A DNA stretch of 64,000 nucleotides from Kalaharituber pfeilii (Eukaryota; Ascomycota; Pezizomycetes; Pezizales; Pezizaceae), in contig WHUZ01000006.1 of assembly GCA_015179045.1 (NCBI GenBank), positions 1,116,001 to 1,180,000 on the forward strand, written 5' to 3'. Positions 23,483 to 36,500 of the stretch are shown here, in pieces; position 1 is the stretch's first letter, and the number at the start of each line of letters is the position of its first letter. The translations under genes and the position numbers were made by a program. Under the pieces are notes generated by a model. The model did not search any database. It was given only the letters and a program-made list of their open reading frames with translations, and was not told where the DNA came from.

Positions 23483-26400
23483 TCATATCCTAAAATTCAC
23501 ATCCCACACGTCCATCCCCACTCCCACCACCACAATTCTCACCCCATCCTTCCCCTCCTCATCCACTTTTCCATTCCCACCTCCTAACACCTCCGCCCCC
23601 GCAATATCTGCCACCGGTGAGTACCCCTTCCCAATACACCTCGCTTCTCTCAATCCGACCTTCACCTCTCTCCTTTCCTTTCCCATTAAAACACTAATTT
23701 CCCACCCCAGCAATACCCTATCTACACCCACGCTCATGATCCCCACATTCACCTCCTTAACCGGCTCCTCGTCCACATCCCCAGTCCACTTCATCTTTCC
23801 TCTTCTCACTGGAATCACGGCTGTAATTGCGCTCGCATGTGCCTCATTATATACGGCTGTCTGCCAGGACGCGACAACCTGATTTCCCGCTTCTGTCTCA
23901 TCTCCTTCCTTCCTCCTCCTCTCCAGCGTGAATACACTCGCCGCAAGGGCCGTATCGTCGCCGCCCGTCACAACAATGGCCGACAACCTCGATCCCGACT
24001 CCAAAGCCCCAGTGCCCGTACCGCCCATCTCATGCCTCGAGCCACTCGAATTCATTCCCGAGGCATTCGGATCAAGCGGCATCACGACCATACTTTTTAC
24101 AGAAGACTGGTGCACTTGCGCATCCCATCCTTGCTGTTGCGGCTTCTGTAGAAGCTGTGTTGGTAGAGGCGCTGAATCAAGTAGATTTGGCCGGGCGATA
24201 AGTGGTGGTAGCAGCTGGAATTGGTCTCCTTGCGTCGCGCCTTCAAGAATGCTTGCTGTAGGAGCACGCACACCAGCCGGCGTGATGGAGATACCGGCCT
24301 TCTGCAACTGAAGTGTAATATCGTAAACAGTAACAAATCCATCGGTACCAGCAATAAAGAGCAGGAAAGTGCTGTCATGTTGACTGCTAGTAGTACTACC
24401 ACCCTCCACCGCTGAATGTGATGATACCGCTGTAGCTGGTAACGGCCGACGGTGAATGAAATGATGAACATGTAACAAGCAACAGGTACCATATCTTCCC
24501 GAAATCACAAGACGGAAGCTTTTCTGGAACGGGTCGTAGAGCCAGACCTACGTACAAAAATGTCTTAGCATCATGTGACTTAATCCCAAAAGACTGACAA
24601 ACCTTAATACTCGAATCCGAGTACACCATCGAAATCAAAAAAGCTTTACCCTGAGATTCCTCAGTCCAAGGTACAGCAACCGTGGTCACATCGAAACCCA
24701 TAATCCTCAAATCCGGTACAATACTCTGTAGAGGACTTGCAGCTTCACAAACAACTCCCACATTCCGCCCATCGAGCCTCTGAACTCTCCAAGCATAGAA
24801 TTCTTCAACGCCACCACTTGAAAACAACCATCCTCCACAGTCAGACCATGCAAGATGCTGGATTCCTGTAGTGTGTTTTTTGAAAACACAGATGGAGCTA
24901 ATACCGTGCTGCATCTTTCCTACCCCAGATTTATACAATCGAAGCATTGAAAGACGGATCAATGTGTCCTCTGCTCCAGTAGCGATCAACCTTGTGTTAT
25001 ACCCATTGGTAATTTCGCTGGACTTCGTTCCGGGAACCGGTGGGGATATCGCCAGAGCCTTGATCTCCCTTCCATGCATCCCTTGCTGTAACACCCTACG
25101 CAAAGGCTTGCTGGTCCGGAGTGTCATCAACTTTCCTGCTTGTGTCCAGACAAACCATCCAACACCGCTCTCCTCATGAACTTCCCCAGCCTGGTAAAAC
25201 ACCCAGCTTCGGTGAGCACCACCACATTCCTCGTTTAGCACTTCATATCCTCTAGTCTCGTTCCAGACATAAAACATTTTCCCCCTAAATCCATACAAAA
25301 TGAGGTCCTTCCCACGCATATAGGCACCTTCAATTATCCCTCCATTCAACAATCTTTTCAAGTGCAAAAGCTTCTTTGTCGCACGAGAATTTTGGGGAGA
25401 AAGAGACACATCAATGATGGTATATACCCCGTTACGGCCCGCAGTAATAATACGAGTTGCCCGTGTTTGCCCACCGCGATACGTGGATGGTTTTTGAGGG
25501 AAGCGAGTACTCTCGTCGTAGGGCGGTTGTTGCGGCTCTTGCTGTTCTGTTTGACGCTGCAGGGGTATAGGAGTCGGATAAGCGATGATTGCAGTGACAG
25601 CATCTGTGTCGTGAAATCCTCGCCATGAATCTAGAGGATTAAGCATGACATCTGCATCTGTTCCTGTCCAGATATCAAAAACTGAGAGATATCCACTCCG
25701 GCTACCAAGAAAAAGTAAGCCAGTTGGGAAATCAAGGTGGAAACTTGTAACCAGTTGGAACCCCGGAGGAGGACAAAGGATGACAGTTTTGAGGCGAGGA
25801 GGAGGGGATAGGGTATTTCTTACGCTCGGGGCGGATACTCGCGGGTCTGGGAAAAGCTGAAGTCGGACTTCAGGTTCCACTAAAGATGTCGTAAGAAGAT
25901 AATATAAATCTGTGATATTTCAGGACAATTAACATCATTTAACTTGCAGGTAAGACAGCATTCTTACCTCCACATCTTCCACAAAATATTGGACCAGCAT
26001 TGGGCTCCGCTGCGCGCCACCATCTACCTTTACCTTCAGGCGCCCCAAGTTCTTCCGCCTTTATAGGCTCATCATCAATGCCAGCCCCCCCGGTGTTCAA
26101 GTCAATGATGCCCACCCAACCCATCTTATCTTGCACAGCTATCAATCCTGAGCCTTCCCATGCAGCAATGTACGAAATCCCCGCCAAGTTCTTCCAGTAT
26201 CCCAATGTTCGCCATTCTCCAGGCAACGCTGAACTTAATCTCCCACCAGGGAAACCATTGCCTGACGATGGGAATGTATATAAAGCCAACCACCCATTAT
26301 TGGTGCTAACAACAAAGCGGTCCCTCTCCACAACGGCATAATTCTTGAATGCGTCAATGTTCTTCTTCGGTGGCACTTGTGACGACACAATATCTAGAAA

Positions 26401-28232
26401 ACTTGCAGTTGCAGGCGTTATCTGTAATCCGTCCATGCTGTCTTCAATAGAATCCATGTCCAAATTTGCAATCTTCATTAAAATCCACTCGGATCGCGTG
26501 ACTGGGCCAGTAACATCATCTGCAGTAGGGTGCGATGCGTAAGAGATGGCAGCAACCCGTGAATCATGACCTCCAGTTGCAAGAAGCCCAAGATGCTCAT
26601 CGATCGCCATAGCAAAAATATTCTTCCCAGAATGCAAAAGAGTGCTCGATAGGAGATTGAGCTCCTTTGGAGCATAAGTGGACCTCGCTTTTGTATCAAG
26701 AACTCTAGGGACAAACGACCAAACTTTAGATGTCAAGTCCTCCGATGTGGTTATAATCTGTATTGAGACGTTCTCAGTCTGTTCACCCACAACCTTGTGC
26801 AAGAACTGGACGTTCCAAACACGTGCTTGGTGCCCCCAACCAACAGCGACGCAATCCTTGTTTATTTTCTTCTCCGAGCTGGATGCGTTGTCTCGACCAT
26901 CATAATGTCCAAACCCAGTATTCTTCAATCCTGCAAATTCTTCCGCTTCTTCCCTCTTGACTTCATCCCAGGCTGCGGAAAGCTTCCTTTTTTCCCGTTC
27001 TTCATGCTCCTCCCGCTCAATCTCTTCTCTATCCACCCTACTAATATTCCACACTCGCACAGTCCTATCGTCGCTGCAACTCACCAAATACCGCTGACGG
27101 ACCGGCTCATGTCCAGTACCATTATTAATAATGTACCGTGGAGAAATATTGACTCCAAATATTGATCCTTCATGTCCCTTAAGACGGTAATGAACCTCGA
27201 CACCTCGCTCATGGTCGCTCTTAGAGATACTCTGACGGGGTGTTACTGCCTCGGAACCTAATATAGTGCTATTGCAAAGCTCTTCCCATCCTTCCGGCTC
27301 CTCGGGATCAGATACCTCAGTCCATGATTCTCCGTCGATTGTACTGGTATTTGCTCTGCTTCGAGGTCCCATAATTGTCGCCGGCAGTGGCAATTGAATG
27401 GTAATTGGCGTGCTCCAAATAATAATTTCACCAAAGACTGTTCCCGCCGCAACAATGACTCTTCCGCTCCCACTCTTAGCAACAGCGTCATTATCATCAT
27501 CCGGAACATATAGCGCTGTAGCAGAGTACAGAATACACTTCTCTCCCATGTCAGCTTCACCAACCCATTTCTTGACCGCAGGGTCATAAAAGTGCAGCTG
27601 ATTGTACGATGTCACAACTGCAACAAGACATCCTCCTTTTTGGGGAGCAAAAGACGCATGATGTACCCAGTCCTTAACATGAACCTCGTGCAGTCTCTGC
27701 TCTTGGGTCCAGTCCACTTTTGTCGAATCTGTGATCTCCACCGACGCTGCTGCAGACGAATTCTGAGAATCTGCAATAAGAGTCTGTAGAGTCGTCACGG
27801 CGATCCTCTTGCCGCCCCAGAATACAAGCTTCCTATTTCCACCCTCAGCTTCATCCTCTTCAAATTCCCCATCTCCGAGACTGGGCACTGGCCGCAGAGT
27901 AGGTGTAAGAGATTCACGATCATCGCCCTCAAGAAAAGATATCCCCCGGATGGCCTCGCGTGAAAAAATGCGTCGTGAATGAAGCAACTGTCCTGTTGCA
28001 GGGCTGTATAGTTTGCAGATACTTCCTTCACCAGCTAAGAGGAGAGATTCTGAAATGTGTTTGCTTGGGAGAAACGATAAGGCCGTGACCGGTAGGGCAG
28101 ATGTGACTTGCTGTAAGACAGGAGAAAGGTTAGCTAGACAAGATTGACTGCGAAGGTTGTAATTCAAAAGAGAGATAAAGGACGAACTTTTAGGCAGCCG
28201 GTGCTGCTGCTACTACTGCTTACGCTGGCCAT
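23483..28232 (-). CDS. WDR6/Rtt10 (Trm734)-like WD-repeat protein
   Basis: Four exons: 28188-28232, 25968-28110, 24603-25879 and 23483-24547. The first intron shows branch GCTAAC and acceptor TTACAG; phases agree at every junction; about 1509 aa. After a Ser-rich start (MASVSSSSSSTGCLK) the protein is built of WD repeats. Examples are SLLLAGEGSICKLYSPATG, then GHEGSIFGVNISPR and LVSCSDDRTVRVWNIS, then GWGHQARVWNVQFL and TTSEDLTSKVWSF, and C-terminally GVGMDVWDVNFRI. Order and wording match WDR6 and yeast Rtt10. In yeast and man this protein partners the Trm7/FTSJ1 methyltransferase to make Gm34 in the tRNA anticodon loop; yeast Rtt10 also affects endosomal recycling. It is longer than most homologues (about 1000-1300 aa) because of acidic and low-complexity insertions. 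Location is expected to be cytosolic. Confidence 0.88.
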
Positions 28233-29636
28233 AATTGCCTTCTCAACGATGTCCAAGTCCAATCTTTGAAGGCCTCAGGCTGGTCTTGGTATCTCAACCC
28301 TCAAGCTTGTCTCTTCTTCCTCTCGCTCGCCGCCACTCGTGCTTCTCTCTATCCCACTTCCTTGACCCCTAATGCTGATGATTTGTGCTGTGGCCTGGTT
28401 CGAGACTGCGGCAAGTCCTTTGCTGCTCCTGTTTGTGTGTGTGCAAGCAAACGGGAGTGTAGCGTGAGCCCGCTCTTCGTTTGAATCTAGAGATACCAAC
28501 TGCCCCTATAGAGGAACCTATGTAATCAACTTTCTATGGGCAAAAAAAAGAGAATTGAATGTCTTCCACTAGCGGTTTTATACGAGCGAGCTCCACTGTA
28601 GCTTTCTTTTAACTCCAGCCACCCCGCTTCCTGTACCTCGATCCCAATGTGAACAAAACGAAGCAGCAACGCTAGCAAGACTGTCGCCGCAGAATCGTAA
28701 TGCGATCTGCCCTCGCCGACAAGGCTACTATTACCATGCTGCCTTCTTCGGCCTCCGAGGTCATTTTTATCGATAAAAGCAGGTGCAAGCAAGCGAGCCG
28801 CTAGCGCCGCGTAACGATGAATACCCGCATTTGATCCCGCAACTGCCGTCAGCACATCAGCTCAGTGACGGGCTAGTTAATGTGAACGCAGACACACGAC
28901 CGAGAGGCTATTCGATGTTGTGGGTGCAACAATCGACGGCTGCTGTATATACCTGCACCGGAGGCAAGAGCACAATGCTGTGTAGAGTACGCAAACCCGC
29001 CGTCGACAAAGCTAACTCCGGTGATGGCAATATAAGTACTTGATGTCGCCCATGTCTTGCATGACCCACTAGTAGTACTCCACAGCCGTACCCCGTTGCT
29101 TTTCTGACCGATGAATATGAAGAGGCCTGGCGGGACAGATCACCAGCTTGGGCTTGCACCTGGAGCAGCTGCGGGCATCCTCGTAGGTATGGGTTACATT
29201 CATCGTCAGATGTCCCGGGCTCGTAAAACATTTTCGAAATGCATCACCCAAAGTTACATACAAGTAGTAAAGCAATGTCCGGTTGGGGAGCCTCGCTCAA
29301 CAGCTGAACATGTGATTCAGACCCTCAACCATCTATCCAACCCCTGCTGCTCCACTTCCCGGTCATAGCGTATTTTACAATCGTCAGTCATTATCATCCA
29401 CATATCAATTCGAAATAATAGTCTCGCATCGAAGTATTACTACACACTACTGACCATTATATCACTATTGATCTTGCTATTAGCAGTAGTGCGTCGGGCC
29501 CAAACAACAAAACTCCAAAACATCATAGAATATAAGAAACAAGACAAATTGAGAACTACTATTAGACTCATATCCATCAAAAGCAGCTGAAAACGTGAGT
29601 AAAAGCAATGCCATTTCCTGACTTTTCGCATCAAAA
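28233..29636. other. Spacer between WDR6/Rtt10 and PIL1-like genes
   Basis: About 1.4 kb without a recognisable gene. The WDR6/Rtt10 promoter should lie just right of 28232, and the PIL1 3' UTR just left of 29637. No repeat or RNA gene was seen. Confidence 0.5.
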
Positions 29637-31851
29637 TTAGACAACTACTCCCAATTTCCTTCCCATATTCTTCAGAGGCCCATCATGCTGACTATGAGGC
29701 TCACGATAGCCCTCCTCGGCATATCCACTGGGATCCGCTCCAGCTTTCAGCTCTGGCCTCTCCATCCGAGAAGTCTCCTTTTCAATTAGACCGGGATCGT
29801 CAATAGCTGACTTCCGCGCCTCAGTTCCAGGTATTGACTCATGCGGCAACCTCTCGTAACTTGAACTTTCAGCAAGCTCAGGGCGTCCCCTATAAAACCT
29901 GCTAGCGCCACCTCCTCCAGTATCTTGAAAATCTAGAGCTTCAACTGGAACGCCAAGCTCCTTTGTATGCCCCTCATCCAGCTCCCTTCCTCGTTCCCTC
30001 TGCCTCTTCCTCTCTCTATCCCTATCCCTATCCTCTCCAATAACATTACTAGTACTAGATGGAATATTAGTTGCTCCTGCAGCCACGGTTGGAGCATGAC
30101 TATAGAACCTTCCGCCCCTATCACCATCATCCGGTCGCTCGCTTTCGCGTGCGTAGTTGCCTGCCAATTTGTGCATGTCAATTGTGTTCTTGGGCCGGGG
30201 TAACAGCTCTATGAGCAGCCAACAAACTAGGTGGTGTCTCACCACGAGCAGTTTGGCCTGTGCTGTCACTAGGCCCATGTGTGGCCCCGTTTGAAGTCTT
30301 CAAAACTCTCCGATCACCTCGAGTCCCGCGGGGTGAAGTGTCAGTATCATAGCCATCATTATCAGAATGTTCAGTATGAGGATGAAATCTACCATCATGT
30401 TGGCCATATATTTCATCCTCATCATCAATATCCTCATATTCTTCATCATCTGTAACCTGATGATGACGTGCGCGCTGCTTACGCTCATGTTCTTCAGCTG
30501 GCACCCAAACACCAGATCCAGTTTTCATCGGCCGATCCTGATGTGTCAACGATATGCCCTCACCTCTAGCGCGGGCCAATCGTCGTGCATTTCGCGATCT
30601 GCTTCGAACGGAGAGGCGTGACTTGACGGCTGCTCTGGCAGGAATCCAGTTAACCAGAGCATTTTCACAGTCCTGAATGATGCTGTTGCACAAGGTCAGT
30701 TAACATTATATCAATTTATACCAATCCAAATGCTCCACGAACCTCTTGCTAGCCTCATATCCATCATACGCCGCTCTGGTTTCTCCAGGTGTTACTGGCG
30801 TATCATCAATTAATTGCAATAGATGTTTGCCATATCCTGCTATCATGGCCACCTTTTCACAGTGCTCTTGCAATGCATCAAATTGGTAATTGAACGCAGC
30901 TTTGATCTTCTCACGAGTAATATTGGATAACTGGGCCTCAGCCACTAATGACTCAGCCTCTGCTCGGACAAGCTCGTTCTCAAGGACCGAGATCTTTGGT
31001 GAAGTTGGATCCTTATATTTGAGTTGAGCAATTTGATCCGTGATTTTCTGCTTTCCTGTTCAAGGTATGTCTAATCAGTTAAATTGTCTATTATATCCAT
31101 ACGGATGCTAATACATACTGTCTCGACTTGGTTGAACGCTTGCTTCAATATTCCGAATACTCTTCATAGTCACACGGTATTGGTCGTATTTGTCAATAAA
31201 CTGATCCTCGAGCTCGCCAATCTCAAAGATTAGCACACCGAGCTTGTCTGAGACATCCGAGACGTCTTCATCGCATTCTTCGCCCCAAACTGACAATTGC
31301 CTCTGTATAAGGGTATCCGTAAGTCACTACGTCCCTGTGCGACCAGAATAGTGCGTTTATGACATACAGCAACCTCCCGTCGTTCCCTGCCAACAAGTTC
31401 CATAGACCTCATGACATTTTTTTCCATTTTTACAAGCTGCGACAATCTCTTTGCCAGATCAGGTCCACTGTTTTAACAAACCACAATTAGAATATTCACA
31501 ATGTTTGGTCCTGCAGGTTACTGAGAAGAAAAGTGCGTTGGGACGTAGGCGCAACTTACAACGCTCCGGCGGTGGTTTTTCTGAACGCATGGCCTGAAAA
31601 TGCTCCAACAGCATTATCACGTTAGCCACTGCCGAACTTGCGCCCCCTCCTCTCCATCGCCGTCACAGTTTGAGGCCCACTGTCCCCCACTCCCCCAAAA
31701 ATCCTGTAACAAAGTTAAATTGAGTCAACTAACCAAAGTTATTCCTGCCAAACAACCTCCCACTCTTTGTTGAGCTTGGTGGTGGAGGTGGATTCAACAT
31801 CTGCGCCTGTGTAGGTGCGCGCGATTGGCGCATCGAATATGTCCTGTGCAT
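29637..31851 (-). CDS. Eisosome core BAR protein, PIL1/LSP1 family
   Basis: Seven exons: 31734-31851, 31560-31593 (34-nt microexon), 31368-31467, 31119-31302, 30743-31055, 30243-30682 and 29637-30160; about 570 aa. The N-terminus MHRTYSMRQSRAPTQAQ, then SGRLFGRNNFGHAFRKTT, and FGPDLAKRLSQLVKME, mark the Pil1 amphipathic/N-terminal segment. The BAR domain follows, with RQLSVWGEECDEDVSD, LEDQFIDKYDQYRV, RNIEASVQPSRDRKQKITDQ, and AEAQLSNITREKIKAAFNYQ. Pil1/Lsp1 bind PI(4,5)P2 and scaffold membrane furrows (eisosomes) under the plasma membrane. After the BAR domain comes a basic patch (RSRSRNARRLARARGEG) and a long acidic, Ser/Arg-rich tail. The protein is much longer than yeast Pil1 (339 aa). 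The last intron (82 nt, 30161-30242) could use an earlier acceptor giving a 34-nt intron in the same frame, so about 16 residues there are uncertain. Confidence 0.9.
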
Positions 31852-33574
31852 TTGCAGAAATATTTATGTTCTGTCAACGAAGTAAAGAGCTTCCGACTTT
31901 GTTAGAGTGTAGTCGCCGGTTCTGGCGTACGTGAGAGTTTGTGATTGTGGGACCGTGAAAGTGCTTGTATAGGTTTTGAGACCACGCTCGTTTCTTGCTT
32001 CACTGCTGGAAGTGATAAGAGGCTTGCTATGTTGCAAATCGAGCGAATCTCAATCTCTGCGTGTCCTATTGCTCTGAACCGCGACTCAGCTCTGTTCACG
32101 CAAACCCACAAAAGTGGACAAAACTGGTAAGGCAAGCTATCTATCCTGCATGCCAACTCGCCCCGCTGCCAGGGTTCCTCCAGTAAATACGAGGAGCGGC
32201 CATCAAACATCCCTGCTGCATTCGCCTTTTGTCCCGTACATCAAGTGGAAGCACAATACGCAAAATATGCGGATCTCACCTGTTCTGGTTCCGCTGCTAA
32301 ATCGATGCACCGCCTTCACTCTCACCAGATATCACTTACCAAAGGTCGAACGTTCTGTTGTAAACTTCAAATGTGAGATCGTCTTCTGCTCCTTCTTGCG
32401 GAGAGTGAAGTGAGAGAGGGAAAGAACAGCAAGAGGGAAAGAAAGAACTGGAATTTGTATCTTTATGAATCAATTTGAAGCAGTGGGCGGTGGGCAGTAG
32501 GCTGCACCAGTAGTGGGGCGTCTTCCTGTTTTTAAACTTCCAGTCGCAGCCTTGATTTTACAGATGCAAGCCTTCGCAGAGTTATGATGGAAGGGGGCGT
32601 CCTCAAGTCGAGTGAATTGGCTAGGCTTTCCTGGGCCGTGGTGGGCGGGCGGGGGTTCAGAGAAGCTAGCACTTAGCACTGCAATATTATCAGGTACTGG
32701 CTGCCTCCAAGCAGCCTCATACACCCAGTGGCTCGCGGCCTTGGTGCAGCTGAAGCCTGGGGGACGAGAGGACGGCGGTGGAGGGTGGGGTAGGCGCAGA
32801 GCAGCAGTGCCCTACGGGTCAGCTCCTCCAGCGAAACTGCCAGCACCTGAAGTATTTCCAAGGCCGCTGACGGCAGGATCTTGTCCTGGGGTACAACTGC
32901 GTGAGAGCGAACTACATGAGGCGCTTGAGCATTCCGCACCTTCATTCTTGTTCCCTCGGCTTTCGCGGGGCCAACAGTCATGTAAACTGCCGAAGTAGCC
33001 GGCCCGTCATGGCCTCTGAGCCTACCACGCGATGACGCACATGGCGGAGGAAGCCACGCTACAGATCGTAGCGGCAAGCGCTGGCGTACGTGCACTTCAC
33101 ATTAGTATGGCACAGTAGTAAGTACACAAACAACGACTCAAAAATGCAATCCATACATCATCAGCAGAAACAATCGGTATAGCTGTGCACGCTTTGATTT
33201 CGCAAAAACGCCCATCCCTCCTTCCACGCTGTCCCAGAGGTATTAAGTAAAGCATGAAACCTGCATGTAAATAAGCTATCGCCAAATCAGCCAGCCATCG
33301 CCTATTATACCACATAGCAAAACCCTCCATTGCACCCGAGCATTCACCGCGCCAGCACCTCCCAAATAATCCCGCCCGAAATTGCCCGCCAACCGAAAAA
33401 CACAACGCATGATATCTCGCAGAAATCACAGAAAAAAGAAGCAGAATTAGCCAACGTAAACTCCAGCAATGTCAGTAACATTACGATGAAAAGCAAGTGC
33501 AGGATATACTACAACCCAGTAGCAACAAGAACAGCCAAATTTCGTAAACGATCGGCCAACGCCATCTGTATGGC
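31852..33574. other. Spacer with GC-rich island upstream of PIL1
   Basis: No gene recognised. About 31.85-32.45 kb should hold the PIL1 promoter and 5' UTR. A GC-rich stretch follows at about 32.48-33.08 kb; its open frames on both strands show no family features. The final 450 bp are likely the 3' UTR of SPC7. Confidence 0.5.
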
Positions 33575-36500
33575 TTAGCGGTCTTCGTGCGCCGCCTTGG
33601 TCGGCACAGGAATGCCCCGTTTATTTGTCCCAAAAGGAGCAGCAATCTTCTCGAACGGCATTGGGATGGACGAAGACTGCTTGCTCGCCGACCTGGTTGC
33701 GTACGCGGAGGTAATGGCTTCATTAGTGGTGACTGACGACTCGACTGCTGCCCGAACCGGAATCTTCTTTCCTGGGGTCTGCGCATTTGTCCTGGTCCGC
33801 CTTGGCGTCATGCCTTTTGCAGAAGCTGAAGCGCCCACCTGCTTTGGCTGCTGCTGCTTCTTCTTCTGCTCTTCGACAAAACAGATTTTAACGACATCCT
33901 CCACAGCAGTCTTCCAATTCCCGCCCTGTCCCATAACAGATTCTGTAGACATCTTTCCTTTGATAGTTCCATTCAAAGCCTGTTCTGTTACCTTCTTTGT
34001 CCCCTTCGAATATATCACCTTTGCCAGGACATCAACCATATTTTCGTACTGTAAGACGTCATAATCGTCTTCGCTGTCTCCTGGCAAAACCGCCCCATCA
34101 ACGTGAAACTCAACGTGAACCTTTGTCCTGAGTTCCGGAAGAACCACTTTAACCGAGACCACGAGAATAAGCTTTGGCTTGGCGTCCGAAGCAGGTTCAT
34201 AGGAACACGTTGTGATCCAGCGTCCTCTGACCTTAGCAATTTGGTTGACAATAGTTTCAGCCCTATTCCAAAATCTGGAAACAAACTTGATCAATTCCCT
34301 CGGAGAGGACATGCAAGAGATCTTCTTTTGGAGTATCTCCAGGAAATAACGCTGTTCCACAAGTGGGGCATTGGGTGCCTCTACCTTTAGTAGAGGATAG
34401 ACTGACAAAGCATTGTGGTTTTCCCCGCCGATGTACTGAACCTCCGGTGTCTTCGACGGTTTCCGAGCAGCATCAAAGATGAGGAGCAAGTCTTTCTTAT
34501 AGCCCATAGATATAATTGATCCTTGGTCCACGGCGACAATTGACCAGCCATATCTCAATTCTTTGGCCCTCACAGAGCCTATATCATTCAATTAGCAATT
34601 CTGCAAACTGACTAATTCCCACGTAAAATGAACTTACTCCGTAAAGCCCAGACCTCATCTTCACTAAATCCTCTATTCATCTCTTTCACCCGCTCGGCTT
34701 CGTCAATCTCCTCCTTCAACTGCTTCATTCTCTCCTTCCTCTCCTCAATTCCCTTGTCTAGTTTCGCAGCTTCCATCTTCTTCTTTTGCGTCAGCACCCT
34801 TTTCATCTCCACCTCCTTTCTGAGTTCCACCAACTTCTTTCTTGCCTCCTCCAACCCCTTTCGATCACAAGCTTCCACTTCTTTCCGCCTATCCACTAAT
34901 TTGGCTAACCTATGCTCTGATACACGCTTAGCGGAAAGAGCCGGCGGCAGTGCCGCTTCAACAATTTGCTTCTGCTTGTTGATCATCTCTTCATCTTTCC
35001 TCAATCCATCCAAGTTCCCTTTCAATTGAGCATTCAGATTCACCAACTGCGCCATTCGCCAGTCATACCAACCCTGCTTTGCCAATAACCTGGAATGATT
35101 CTTGATGTTCTTGAACTGACTATTCATGATCATCTTCACGTCTGCCGGTGAGTCGATATATTCTTTAAATAACGGTGGATTCTCACGGTTGACTCCTACT
35201 TCGATTAACTTCATCTGATCTTTGCCATCTGATATGTATTTCTTGAGGTCATGGCAGGATTGCCAAAAGAGGTGGTAAACACTCGCAGTTGCAGCACCAG
35301 CAACAATCCAATCGCCCAGTCCGTGCTCCCTCGTCCCATCCATATCAATATCAATATCAATATCATCCTTTCGCTGTGGTTCAACAGAGCCCTCCTTCTT
35401 GAATAAAGATGACAAAGAGGGAGGAATTGCCTTGCGAATCCCGGGGACAAACGTTTGCCTTCGCTTAGTATGGGTAATATCGTCCAAAAAACTAATACCT
35501 GTCATTTCCAGGAATTCCTGCATTGTGACAAGCGGAGCGGGCGGTTCGCTAGGTGCAGGTTCCGATTCTGCAGGTGATTCTGTTTCCTGTCTGGATCCTG
35601 GATCGGAAGCAGTGGGAGGTGGAGAGCTCATTTTTGAAGCAGCTTCAGCTCTCTTTACAGCTTTATCTCCTTCCAATGAAGCTCTGCTTCTTGTAACCCT
35701 TCCAGTCGCTGGAGTTGGGCCTTCTGCCTTCGTGTTTAGCTCTTTACCTGTTGTAAATGGCCCATCACGCCCGAGACTTCTCCTTTTCCCTGGCCTTTCG
35801 CTGGTTTGAGTTCCAAACAAATCCCTCTTTATGCCAAAATCATCTTCAAAGTCACCACTCTTCCGTTTCCTGGTATTGTTTGATGGCGTCATGTTCTCAA
35901 TTCTTTGCCTCAGGTTGACAGTTTCATCCTTCGCCTTTTCCATCCTTCTCTTTTGTTCATGGTATTTTTCCTCATCCTGGCGTTTCTCTTCACGCTTCTC
36001 CTCGGCCGCTAGTCGAATTGATTCAAGCGATTTGTCTTTGGGAGCACCTGCATGAAAGACGACAGGTGACGCTTCACTGAGGGACTTCCGTCTATCCAGT
36101 GTTGCAAGAATCGCGGGTGATCCCAAACCTAGCTTGTCAATACCTACTCCAGATAATCTTCGTTTAGGCGTATTTGCATTAGGGGTGGAGGGATTTGAAA
36201 TGCGTCCCAGGTAGTGTCGGGCAGAGATGCTGGGTCCATCGGTTGAATTCCCCTGAGCGCGCGTTGGTGTCTCCATGGATACAAGTGGAGAGGGAGTTTG
36301 CAGTTTACCAGAACCTTGCTCAGATGTATCCTTTGTGGTATCTGCAGCAGCAGCAGCAGCAGGTTCCTTTTCCACATTTTTGGCAGACCTTGCAGCTCCA
36401 ATTGGGGTTGTATTAAGGGCGATACTCTCCAAACTATTTCTCGCCTTACCAATACTTGACCGAGTGACTCTCCTTTTGGGAGAATTTGATCGTAAGGAGG

